The notes under the pieces: model-generated
Database searches by the model: none
What the model was told of the DNA's origin: nothing
Seen by the model: only the letters and a program-made list of their open reading frames with translations
DNA from: CAZCYE01 sp964502775
Lineage (GTDB): Bacteria; Actinomycetota; Acidimicrobiia; IMCC26256; PALSA-555
DNA: 6,923 nt
Reading direction: 5' to 3'
NCBI GenBank assembly: GCA_964502775.1
Contig: CAZCYE010000080.1
Span: 1 to 6,923 of the forward strand
Shown here: one piece after another, positions 1 through 5,987 of the stretch
How positions within the stretch are numbered: position 1 is the stretch's first letter
Layout: each line of letters opens with the position of its first letter
Program-made: the position numbers and the translations under genes

Positions 1-747
1 TACTACTGGTTCCCCAAGGTCTTCGGGCGGATGCTCGACGAGCGGCTCGGCAAGTTCAACTTCTGGACGATGCTGATCGGGTTCAACCTCACCTTCTTCC
101 CCATGCACTTCCTCGGCCTCTACGGCATGCCTCGCCGCATCTACACCTACGACGATTTCAAGGGGTGGGGCACCCTCAACATGCTGGCGACGATCGGCGG
201 CTTCGTCATCGCGCTGTCGGTGCTCATCTTCATCGTCAACGCCGTGGTGTCGCGCCGCAGGGGCGCGCTCGCCGGTGACGACCCCTGGGACGCCCGCACC
301 CTCGAGTGGTCGATCTCGTCGCCGCCCCCTGAGTACAACTTTGCCGAGGTCCCCGAGGTGGAGTCGCGCGACGACTTCTGGTATCGCAAGTACACCGAGG
401 ACGACGAGGGCCACCTGCTCCCGTTGCCGAGCGGTGGTGCCCCGAAGGAGGCGGCCGCCCCCGAGGCGAAGGGCCATGGCACCCACGGCATCCACATGCC
501 GTCGCCGTCGTTCTACCCGCTGGTGATGGCGCTGGGGCTGCTGCCGCTGGGCTACGCCGCGGTGTACCGGAGCTTCATCCCGCTCGCCATCGGGGTGCCG
601 ATCCTCGCCTTCGGCGTGGTGGCCCTCAACCTCGAGCCGGCCACCGAGCCCCCCAGCGGACCCGACGAGGTGCCCGGCCCGCCGAGCCTCCCCGAGCCGG
701 CCGCGCCCGAACCTGCCTCCCAGCCTGAGCCCGAAGCGGTGCACTGA
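1..747 (+). CDS. ctaD: Cytochrome c oxidase subunit I (CtaD), C-terminal part, 5' truncated by window
   Basis: Catalytic heme-copper subunit of the aa3/caa3-type terminal oxidase in the cytoplasmic membrane, which reduces O2 to water and pumps protons. The reading frame is open at base 1 and gives 248 residues. The start (YYWFPKVFGRMLDERLGK) and FNLTFFPMHFLGLYGMPRR (about residues 28-46) are hallmark subunit I sequence ahead of the last helices. The final core helices lie at about 22-44 and 58-84. The heme and CuB histidines would lie upstream and are not visible. Beyond the core there is a hydrophilic segment (about 85-163, with DPWDARTLEWSISSPPPEYNF), then IHMPSPSFYP and two further predicted helices (about 170-189 and 192-210), then a Pro/Glu-rich tail (213-248). 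The extension resembles the C-terminal half of actinobacterial oxidase subunit IV. The stop codon overlaps the ctaE start by one base (TGATG), suggesting translational coupling. Confidence 0.97.
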   Translation, partial: YYWFPKVFGRMLDERLGKFNFWTMLIGFNLTFFPMHFLGLYGMPRRIYTYDDFKGWGTLNMLATIGGFVIALSVLIFIVNAVVSRRRGALAGDDPWDARTLEWSISSPPPEYNFAEVPEVESRDDFWYRKYTEDDEGHLLPLPSGGAPKEAAAPEAKGHGTHGIHMPSPSFYPLVMALGLLPLGYAAVYRSFIPLAIGVPILAFGVVALNLEPATEPPSGPDEVPGPPSLPEPAAPEPASQPEPEAVH

Positions 748-1388
748 TGGCCACCGTCGAGCAAGCCGGCGAGCTCGGCACCGCGGCGGCGCATCCCGGC
801 GCGAGCCACGAGCACCCGCCCACCACCACCGGCGTCACCAATCCCAAGCTCGCGATGTGGCTGTTCCTCGCGTCGGACTGCCTGTTCTTCGGCGCGTTCA
901 TCGCCGCCTACCTGCTGTACCGCGGTCGCCCGCAGTCCGGGCCGTCGCTGCGCGACGTGTACGACATCCCCTTCACGTCCGCCTCGTCGTTCGTGCTGCT
1001 CATGAGCAGCCTCACGATGGTGCTGGCCCTCGCGGCGATCCAGCGGGGCGATGACCGACGGCTGCGGATCTGGCTGCTCGCCACCGCGCTGTTGGGCACG
1101 GTGTTCGTAGGGGGCCAGGTCTTCGAGTTCACGGAGTTCGCGCGCCACGGCCTCGAGCTCGACACCAACCTCCTGGGGTCGAGCTTCTTCGTGCTCACCG
1201 GGTTCCACGGCGCCCACGTGAGCCTGGGGATCATCTGGCTGCTCTCGCTGTGGGGCCTGGCCAACCAGGGCCGCATCACCCAGGAGCACGCCGAGCGGGT
1301 CGAGATCGCCGGGCTGTACTGGCACTTCGTGGACGTGGTCTGGATCGTGATCTTCACCGTCGTGTACCTCGTACCCCAACCCGGGTAG
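747..1388 (+). CDS. ctaE: Cytochrome c oxidase subunit III (CtaE)
   Basis: Integral membrane subunit III of the heme-copper oxidase, which stabilises subunit I and its proton uptake. It has 213 residues with five predicted helices (about 35-57, 79-98, 107-127, 145-171, 188-209), the usual short bacterial form without the first two helices of the long form. Family signatures are GFHGAHVSLG (152-161) and YWHFVDVVW (191-199). In the first helix, WLFLASDCLFFGAF carries Asp44 where the family usually has Glu (the SE of FxxSE, equivalent to the DCCD-reactive Glu90 of bovine subunit III), a conservative change. The N-terminal 30 residues are hydrophilic and His/Thr-rich. The ATG shares its A with the ctaD stop and I see no clear Shine-Dalgarno site, so translation is probably coupled to ctaD. 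The next gene starts five bases after the stop. Confidence 0.97.
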   Translation: MATVEQAGELGTAAAHPGASHEHPPTTTGVTNPKLAMWLFLASDCLFFGAFIAAYLLYRGRPQSGPSLRDVYDIPFTSASSFVLLMSSLTMVLALAAIQRGDDRRLRIWLLATALLGTVFVGGQVFEFTEFARHGLELDTNLLGSSFFVLTGFHGAHVSLGIIWLLSLWGLANQGRITQEHAERVEIAGLYWHFVDVVWIVIFTVVYLVPQPG

Positions 1389-1393
1389 GCGCC

Positions 1394-1771
1394 ATGAGCG
1401 AGACGATCGGGCACGAGTTGGAGGCGGCGACCGAGCACGAGCTCGGCGGCGCGCTCGAGCCCGCACCCGGGCTGCTGCCGGGGGAGGTGCGCCCGCACCC
1501 CTCGCCGCTCAAGTACGTGGTCATCGCGGTGATCCTCTGTGTGGTGACGGCCGCCGAGGTGAGCCTCTACTACCTCGAGGGCGACATCCCCAACGCGATC
1601 ATCGTGGTGCTGCTGCTCGCCTTCGCCGTGCTCAAGTTCGGGATGGTGGCCGCGTGGTACATGCACCTCCAGACCGACAAGCCCATCTTCCGGCGCTTCT
1701 TCGTGCTCGGGATCACCGCGGCGATCCTGCTGTACCTCGTGGTGCTGTCGTCGCTGCACGTCTTCGGCTGA
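1394..1771 (+). CDS. ctaF: Cytochrome c oxidase subunit IV, prokaryotic type (COX4_pro)
   Basis: Small accessory membrane subunit of the oxidase, 125 residues, close to the usual 100-125 of the prokaryotic subunit IV family (CyoD/CtaF of Bacillus). It has a hydrophilic N-terminus (1-38) and three predicted helices (about 39-60, 66-90, 101-122). The family signature is KFGMVAAWYMHLQTDKPIFR (81-100), matching the typical KF..v..yMHL pattern at the end of helix 2. The chosen start is the ATG five bases after the ctaE stop, with weak purine-rich GGGTAGG just ahead. The frame is open further upstream, but that part lies inside ctaE and lacks family resemblance. The symbol follows the Bacillus usage; the actinobacterial protein also called CtaF is a different, four-helix family. 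Its place between ctaE and ctaG fits the standard order. Confidence 0.92.
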   Translation: MSETIGHELEAATEHELGGALEPAPGLLPGEVRPHPSPLKYVVIAVILCVVTAAEVSLYYLEGDIPNAIIVVLLLAFAVLKFGMVAAWYMHLQTDKPIFRRFFVLGITAAILLYLVVLSSLHVFG

Positions 1772-1780
1772 CGAGCCTCG

Positions 1781-2653
1781 ATGTTCGGCGCGGGCATCCC
1801 CGGCTGGGCCGCCGAGCCCGGCGCCTGGCTGCTGGTGGCGGCGCTGGCGGTCGGCTACGCGGTGGCGCTCACTCGCCTGGGCCCCCGTCTCGGCGCGGGC
1901 GGCGCGGGTGGCACATACGGCGCGACGCGGCTCCAGATCACGAGCTGGTACCTCGGCGTGCTGGCGATCTGGCTCGCGAGCGACTGGCCGATCCACGCAG
2001 TGGCCGAGTCGTCGATGTACTCGGTGCACATGGTCCAGCACCTGCTCATCTCGCTGGTCGGTGTGCCTCTGCTCCTGCTCGGCATGCCTGCGTGGCTCGC
2101 GCGCTGGCTGGTGCGTCCCGGGAGCGCCGCCTTCGGAGTGCTCCGGCGGCTGTCGAGGTTCCTGCCCGCGCTGATCATCTTCAATCTGGTGCTGGTGCTC
2201 ACGCACTGGCCCGCCGTGGTGGACGCGAGCCTGCGCAGCGGCGGCGTGCACTTCGCCGTCCACGCGCTGATCTTCGTGGCCTCGATCGTGGTGTGGATGC
2301 CCGTGGTGAGCCCGCTGCCCGAGATCCCTCGTCTCGCGCCCGCACCCCGGATGGGCTACCTGTTCCTCCAGTCGGTGGTGCCCACGGTGCCGGCCTCGTT
2401 CCTCACGTTCGGCGCCTCGCCGCTGTACCACTTCTACGAGGGCCGGCCGCACCTCTGGGGCATGACCGACCTCGAGGACATGCAGCTCGCCGGCCTGCTC
2501 ATGAAGATCGGTGCCGGGATCCTGCTGTGGGCCCTCATCGCCGTAATCTTCTTCCGGTGGGCCGCCAACGAGGAACGCTCGAGTGCCCCGCAGCGCTCCC
2601 GCGATCTCGCCCGCGAGCTCTCGGCGCTCCAATCGCAGGCCCCCGGGTGCTGA
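1781..2653 (+). CDS. ctaG: Cytochrome c oxidase assembly factor CtaG (Caa3_CtaG family)
   Basis: Membrane protein needed for assembly of caa3-type oxidase, thought to act in copper delivery to subunit I. This is the Bacillus-type CtaG, unrelated to the Cox11-type protein of the same name. It has 290 residues and seven predicted helices (about 13-32, 52-70, 84-103, 127-143, 158-177, 192-212, 237-259). Family features are SDWPIH (67-72) at the end of helix 2, YSVHMVQHLL (80-89) with His83 and His87 as potential metal ligands, VPLLLLGMP, the SPLYHFYEG segment (213-221), and LEDMQLAGLLMKIGAG (231-246), which corresponds to the usual DQQLAGLIMW motif. The C-terminal tail (262-290) is hydrophilic and probably cytoplasmic. 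The start follows the ctaF stop by nine bases; there is no strong Shine-Dalgarno site, so coupling within the operon is likely. Confidence 0.94.
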   Translation: MFGAGIPGWAAEPGAWLLVAALAVGYAVALTRLGPRLGAGGAGGTYGATRLQITSWYLGVLAIWLASDWPIHAVAESSMYSVHMVQHLLISLVGVPLLLLGMPAWLARWLVRPGSAAFGVLRRLSRFLPALIIFNLVLVLTHWPAVVDASLRSGGVHFAVHALIFVASIVVWMPVVSPLPEIPRLAPAPRMGYLFLQSVVPTVPASFLTFGASPLYHFYEGRPHLWGMTDLEDMQLAGLLMKIGAGILLWALIAVIFFRWAANEERSSAPQRSRDLARELSALQSQAPGC

Positions 2654-2663
2654 GCATCGGGAC

Positions 2664-2690
2664 GGCCGGGGCGGCCGGGGCAGCCGGGCC
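2664..2690. repeat. Three tandem 9-base GC repeats between ctaG and the cupredoxin gene
   Basis: Two exact copies of GGCCGGGGC (2664-2672, 2673-2681) are followed by a degenerate third, AGCCGGGCC (2682-2690). CGGCC at 2663-2667 can pair with GGCCG at 2673-2677 around a five-base loop. No T-tract follows, so this is not a canonical intrinsic terminator. It may be a weak hairpin at the end of the oxidase operon or simply GC-rich slippage. Confidence 0.5.
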
Positions 2691-2695
2691 GGTCG

Positions 2696-2701
2696 TATCG
2701 T
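2696..2701 (+). promoter_or_regulatory. Candidate -10 element for the cupredoxin gene
   Basis: TATCGT matches the TANNNT -10 consensus in an otherwise very GC-rich spacer. It would place the transcript start near 2708, giving a leader of about 21 bases that includes the AGGGA ribosome site. No recognisable -35 hexamer lies about 17 bases upstream. If real, the cupredoxin gene has its own promoter in addition to read-through from ctaG. Confidence 0.35.
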
Positions 2702-2717
2702 GACCACACCGACGACC

Positions 2718-2722
2718 AGGGA
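2718..2722 (+). promoter_or_regulatory. Ribosome binding site of the cupredoxin gene
   Basis: AGGGA ends six bases before the ATG at 2729, a good Shine-Dalgarno distance. It supports this start codon over later in-frame ones. Confidence 0.55.
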
Positions 2723-2728
2723 CGAGGC

Positions 2729-3516
2729 ATGGCTGACGATCAGGTGACGCTGGCCGAGCCCGGCGAGGGCGGCGAGGGCGGCAAGACGCCGGGCGCGCTC
2801 GTAGCCGCATCGGGCACCACCCCCTCCACCACGCCCGCGACCACGCGGGACGCCGGATCGGACGCCCGCGCCGAGGCGCGCACCACGCGGCTGTGGCTGC
2901 CGCTGCTCCTGCCCTTCGCCGCGGCCGCGTTCGCCGCGGTGTTCATCATGAACCTCTCGCGGGTGTTCCTCGCCGGAGGCCCCACCCCGGCGCTGGTCAC
3001 GGCCGCCGCGCTGATCCTGGTGATCATGGGCGGCGGCGCGGCGCTCTCCGCATCGAAGGTGCGCAGCTCGAGCGTGATCATGGTGAGCGCGGCGCTCATG
3101 TTCGTGGTGATGCTGGCCGGGGTCGTGGCCTCCGAGGGCGCCGAGGGCGACGAGGAGGCGGGCAGCGGGGGCTTCGTGGAGCCGAGCGGGCCCGCGGTCG
3201 CCACCGTCGAGGTGGACGCGTTCCCCACCCTTAACTTCCAGTCCGACGAGTTCAGCACGATCGCCGGTGTCAACGAGATCAAGTACATCGACAAGGGCGG
3301 CACGCACACGCTGGCCTTCGTCGAGCCCGAGTTCGCGGGCTTCCTGCTGGAGGTGCCCCCCGACGACTCCGGGAAGGTCGATCTGAAGCCGGGTTCGTAC
3401 ACGATCTACTGCACGGTCCCCGGGCACCGCGCCGCGGGGATGGAGGCGACGCTCTCCGTCACCCGGGCCACCGGTGGTTCGTCGGCCTCGACGACCACCT
3501 CGGCGCCGGCACCGTC
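2729..3516 (+). CDS. Membrane-anchored cupredoxin (type 1 blue-copper domain), 3' end lost in the scaffold gap
   Basis: 262 complete residues are visible before the gap. The order is: a disordered Gly/Thr/Pro-rich N-terminus (1-53), three predicted helices (about 55-75, 86-106, 114-134), an acidic linker (135-155), a cupredoxin domain (about 156-245), and the beginning of a Ser/Thr/Ala/Pro tail. The copper ligands appear complete: His193 (GGTHT), Cys228, His233 and Met238 in YCTVPGHRAAGM. The C-x4-H-x4-M spacing is the same as in rusticyanin. Arg51 and Arg54 before helix 1 and KVR between helices 2 and 3 put the N-terminus inside and the copper domain outside. Position after ctaG suggests electron donation to the oxidase or copper handling, but this is inference. 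The tail may be a surface linker or may lead to another domain hidden in the gap. The frame continues past the N run only as an artefact antisense to the kinase. Confidence 0.88.
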
Positions 3517-3616
3517 NNNNNNNNNNNNNNNNNNNNNNNNNNNNNNNNNNNNNNNNNNNNNNNNNNNNNNNNNNNNNNNNNNNNNNNNNNNNNNNNNNNN
3601 NNNNNNNNNNNNNNNN
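3517..3616. other. Assembly gap of 100 N
   Basis: Exactly 100 undetermined bases, the conventional filler for a gap of unknown length. It hides the stop codons of two convergent genes (cupredoxin on +, lipid kinase on -) and any terminator between them. Confidence 0.99.
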
Positions 3617-4392
3617 AGCTCGATGACCCGCCCCGCGGTCGTGTGCACGCCGTCGATGCGGGTGTGGGTGCCCCGGAACACGGAGGGGAAGCGCAGCGCC
3701 AGCTCGGCGCGTGACACCGCACCGACGACGCACACGTCGAGGCGCCCGTCGTCGATCGACGCCGCGGGCGTGATGCGCATGCCGCCCGCGTACGAGCGCG
3801 TGTTGCCGACGGCGACCAGCCAGGCCCGGCCCTCGAGCACCGTGCCGTCCACGACCGCGCGCATCGCCTGCGGTCGGTAGGTGAGCATCGTGCGCGCCGC
3901 GGCGAGCACGTAGAGCGGCGCCCCGCGGGCGAAGCGCCAGCCGTGGGCCCTGCGGGCCGCCTCGGCGTCGAGGCCGGCGTGGGCGACGGTGGTGAACCAG
4001 GCCGAGGCGCCGTCGGCAGTGTGGGCCCGCCCGAGGTCGACGGCGCGCACGGTCCCGGTGTCGAGCAGATCCAGGGCCCGGAGCGGGGCCCGGTGCGGGA
4101 GCCCGAGGTGGCGGGCGAAGTCGTTGCCGGCCCCGGTGGGTACCACGGCCACCACGCCGCCGGAGCCGTCGGCCGCGGCTCCGGCGAGGTCACGGACCGT
4201 GCCGTCGCCCCCGCACACCACCACGCCGTCGCCGGCGTCGAATGCAGCCCGGGCGAGCTGCACGGCGGTCGCGGCATCGGGGGGCACGTGCACGGTGATC
4301 CCGCGGCGGGCGAGCGCGTCCTGGAGCTCGCGCACGAGCGTGGGGCGGCGCCGCCGTCCCGCACCGGGGTTGATCACAGCGCGCCAGCGCAC
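3617..4392 (-). CDS. Diacylglycerol kinase / lipid kinase (YegS/DgkB/BmrU family), 3' end lost in the scaffold gap
   Basis: Probably a cytoplasmic, membrane-associated ATP-dependent lipid kinase. The family phosphorylates diacylglycerol (recycling it to phosphatidate) or related lipids; the exact substrate cannot be told. 258 residues are visible of a family usually near 300. Motifs are INPGAG (7-12), the nucleotide-binding loop CGGDGTVRD (60-68), VPTGAGNDFARHLGLP (84-99), and the C-terminal beta-domain segment VAVGNTRSYAGGMRITP (193-209) followed by ASIDDGRLDV (211-220). The last 40 or so residues, where the family normally has a DGE motif with the catalytic-base glutamate, fall in the gap, so activity cannot be judged. 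The start is GTG at 4392; no alternative start is seen in frame for at least 45 bases upstream, and no Shine-Dalgarno site is visible. It diverges from uppS with a 26-base spacer. A sphingosine-kinase-like or mannosyltransferase-linked lipid role is possible but unsupported. Confidence 0.88.
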
Positions 4393-4400
4393 AGGGCGGG

Positions 4401-4410
4401 ACGGTAGCGT
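4401..4410. promoter_or_regulatory. Candidate bidirectional promoter core between the lipid kinase and uppS
   Basis: ACGGTAGCGT is a near-palindrome (one mismatched pair). It reads TAGCGT on + (4405-4410) and TACCGT on - (4406-4401), both TANNNT-type -10 elements sharing the central TA. Exactly eight bases separate each edge from a GTG start codon: 4419 on + and 4392 on -. With no Shine-Dalgarno site on either side, leaderless or nearly leaderless transcripts in both directions are likely. Position and motif are seen directly; activity is inferred. Confidence 0.5.
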
Positions 4411-4418
4411 GCGATCTC

Positions 4419-5150
4419 GTGACCCATGGGATCGATGATCGGCGCTTGCCCCGTCACGTGGCGATCGTGATGGACGGCAACGGACGGTGGGCGCGCCAGC
4501 GCGGGCTCAAGCGCACCGAGGGGCACATCGCGGGCGAGGTGGCGCTGTTCGACACGGTCGAGGGCGCCCTCGAGGTGGGCCTGGGCTGGCTCACCGTGTT
4601 CGCCTTCTCCACCGAGAACTGGCGCCGACCCCTCGACGAGGTCCAGTTCCTCATGCGCTTCAACGAGTCGCTCCTGCTCGCTCGGCGTGACGACCTGAAC
4701 GCTCGTGGTGTGCGGGTGCGGTTCATGGGCCGCCGGGGGGGCCGGGTGCCGCGGCGGGTGCTGCGCCATATCGAGGACACCGAGGCCCTCACCGCGCGCA
4801 ACGATCGCATGACGCTGACCTTCGCGTTCAACTACGGCGGGCGGGCCGAGCTGGTGGACGCGGCGCGCTCGGTGGCCAACGAGGCGGTGGCCGGCCGGCT
4901 CGATCCCCGTTCCCTCAACGAGCGCACCTTCGTGCGCCACCTCTACGCGCCGTCGATGCCCGACCCCGACCTGCTCGTGCGGACGTCGGGGGAGTACCGC
5001 ATGTCGAACTTCCTGCTGTGGCAGCTGGCCTATGCCGAGCTGGTGTTCACCGACGTGCTGTGGCCCGACTTCCGCCGCGGCGACCTCTTCGCCGCCATCC
5101 GCGAGTTCCAGCGCCGGGACCGTCGCTTCGGCGCCGTCGAGACCGACTGA
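4419..5150 (+). CDS. uppS: Isoprenyl transferase: cis-prenyl (undecaprenyl/decaprenyl) diphosphate synthase
   Basis: Cytoplasmic cis-prenyltransferase that condenses isopentenyl diphosphate onto an allylic diphosphate to make the lipid carrier precursor for peptidoglycan and other wall polymers. It has 243 residues, the normal family length. Signatures in order: HVAIVMDGNGRWARQRG (13-29) with the catalytic/Mg-binding Asp19, FAFSTENWRRP (61-71), FAFNYGGRAELVDA (135-148), and RTSGEYRMSNFLLWQ (188-202) followed by WPDFRRGDLF (215-224). The chain length of the product cannot be read reliably; actinobacteria have both short (Z-farnesyl) and long (decaprenyl) makers. The start is GTG at 4419, with no Shine-Dalgarno site and a TANNNT element eight bases upstream. 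The annotated N-terminus is short before the MDGNGRW motif, as usual in the family. It lies next to recO, as in mycobacteria, though here uppS comes first. Confidence 0.96.
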   Translation: MTHGIDDRRLPRHVAIVMDGNGRWARQRGLKRTEGHIAGEVALFDTVEGALEVGLGWLTVFAFSTENWRRPLDEVQFLMRFNESLLLARRDDLNARGVRVRFMGRRGGRVPRRVLRHIEDTEALTARNDRMTLTFAFNYGGRAELVDAARSVANEAVAGRLDPRSLNERTFVRHLYAPSMPDPDLLVRTSGEYRMSNFLLWQLAYAELVFTDVLWPDFRRGDLFAAIREFQRRDRRFGAVETD

Positions 5151-5229
5151 ACCCGCCTCTGCCGGAGCCCTTCGAGGGGGGGTCAACCGGTCGAACCTGG
5201 TGGACAACGGTGAATCACACCGATGTCGT

Positions 5230-5235
5230 TACACT
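5230..5235 (+). promoter_or_regulatory. Candidate -10 element giving a leaderless recO transcript
   Basis: TACACT fits TANNNT and ends six bases before the GTG at 5242, so the G of the start codon would be base +1. No Shine-Dalgarno site stands at a usable distance (GGGA directly abuts the codon). The rest of the 91-base spacer after uppS holds only a short hairpin (CCCT 5168-5171 with AGGG 5175-5178) and an imperfect dyad around ACCGGT (about 5183-5194); no clear terminator. Confidence 0.5.
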
Positions 5236-5241
5236 CCGGGA

Positions 5242-5955
5242 GTGGCCCTCTACCGCGATCAGGGTGTCGTGCTGCGCACGATCAAGCTCGGGGAGGCCGA
5301 CCGGATCGTCACGTTGCTCGGCCAGGCCCACGGCAAGGTGCGCGCCGTGGCCAAGGGGGTGCGCAAGACCGGGAGCCGGTTCGGCGCCCGGCTCGAGCCC
5401 ACCACCCACGTCGCCTTCCAGTGCTACCTGGGGCGCGAGCTCGACGTGGTGACCCAGGTGGAGACGATCGACGCGCACCGGCGCCTGCGTGAGCACTACG
5501 GCTGCCTCACCCACGCCGTCTCCATGCTCGAGGCTGCCGACCAGGTGGCCCAGGAACGCGAGCCCAACCCCGTGCTCTACCGGATGCTCGTGGGCGCGCT
5601 GCGCGAGCTCGCCGAGCGGCCCTCGCCGTTGGTGAGCACCGCCTTCTTCTGGAAGCTGCTGGTCGCCGAAGGGTTCGGCCCCGCGCTCGAATCATGCGTC
5701 CGCTGTGACGGCCCCGGCCCGTTCGCCGCCTTCACGCTCGACGACGGCGGGGTGCTGTGCGCCGAGTGCGGGCGGGGCGCGCGCCGGGTCGAGCCCGAGG
5801 TCCTCGGCGTGATCGCCGACATCGTGGGCGGCCGCCTGAGCCGGGTGCTGGCCGCGCCGCCCAGCCCGGCCGTGCTCGGCGAGGTGGAGCGCCTGGCGAT
5901 CCAGGCCCTCGAGTACCACTCCGAGCGCAGGCTCCGCAGCGCCGCCCTGCTCTGA
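5242..5955 (+). CDS. recO: DNA repair protein RecO
   Basis: Recombination mediator of the RecFOR pathway. It binds DNA and single-strand-binding protein and helps load RecA at gaps. It has 237 residues, typical for the family. The N-terminal OB-fold begins with the family opening LYRDQGVVLRTIKLGEADRI (3-22), followed by VTLLGQAHGKVRAVAKGVRK (23-42). The helical C-terminal domain holds a four-cysteine zinc site, CVRC (152-155) and CAEC (173-176), separated by GPGPFAAFTLDDGGVL-type sequence. LEYHSERRLRSAALL (223-237) ends the protein in family style. I chose GTG at 5242 because LYRDQGVVL is the conserved start and a -10 element lies just ahead. The open frame extends back into uppS to 5032, but that part is antisense-quality Ser/Ala/Arg-rich sequence. 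It follows uppS, an order related to the mycobacterial recO-uppS pair. Confidence 0.95.
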   Translation: MALYRDQGVVLRTIKLGEADRIVTLLGQAHGKVRAVAKGVRKTGSRFGARLEPTTHVAFQCYLGRELDVVTQVETIDAHRRLREHYGCLTHAVSMLEAADQVAQEREPNPVLYRMLVGALRELAERPSPLVSTAFFWKLLVAEGFGPALESCVRCDGPGPFAAFTLDDGGVLCAECGRGARRVEPEVLGVIADIVGGRLSRVLAAPPSPAVLGEVERLAIQALEYHSERRLRSAALL

Positions 5956-5971
5956 GGTGCCGGCTTTGCCC

Positions 5972-5980
5972 AGGAAGGAG
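5972..5980 (+). promoter_or_regulatory. Strong ribosome binding site of the Hpt gene
   Basis: AGGAAGGAG ends seven bases before GTG 5988, ideal spacing, and would be 19 bases from the in-frame ATG at 6000. It therefore decides for the GTG start. It is the clearest Shine-Dalgarno site in the window. Confidence 0.75.
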
Positions 5981-5987
5981 TTCGGGA

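Noticed and set aside
1250..1393. Upstream start for the subunit IV gene inside ctaE
   Set aside because: It adds 48 residues with no family resemblance, fully overlapping ctaE; ATG 1394 gives the normal length.
552..1466. Minus-strand open frame of about 300 codons opposite ctaD/ctaE
   Set aside because: Low-complexity Arg/Ala/Glu-rich translation, antisense to recognised oxidase genes.
3406..3516. Continuation of the lipid kinase minus-strand frame past the gap
   Set aside because: It reads the antisense of the cupredoxin domain and contains no lipid-kinase C-terminal motif; the real end lies within the gap.
908..3733. Very long minus-strand open frame (about 940 codons) across the oxidase operon and the gap
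   Set aside because: It is antisense to five well-supported genes, rich in Arg/His/Gly/Ala with no domain, and passes through the N run. It is a GC-driven shadow.
3617..3880. Continuation of the cupredoxin plus-strand frame beyond the gap
   Set aside because: The N run imposes an arbitrary frame, and the sequence after the gap is the antisense of the lipid kinase.
5168..5178. Hairpin CCCT-TCG-AGGG after uppS as a terminator
   Set aside because: Only a four-base stem and no T-tract; too weak to call.
5201..5206. TGGACA as a -35 element for recO
   Set aside because: It stands 23 bases from the TACACT element, too far for a normal 16-19 base spacer.
4374..5207. Minus-strand open frame of 277 codons opposite uppS
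   Set aside because: Antisense shadow of a clear uppS, without recognisable motifs.
5032..5241. Longer recO start inside uppS
   Set aside because: The added 70 residues are out-of-frame uppS sequence and the spacer; the conserved RecO N-terminus begins at GTG 5242.
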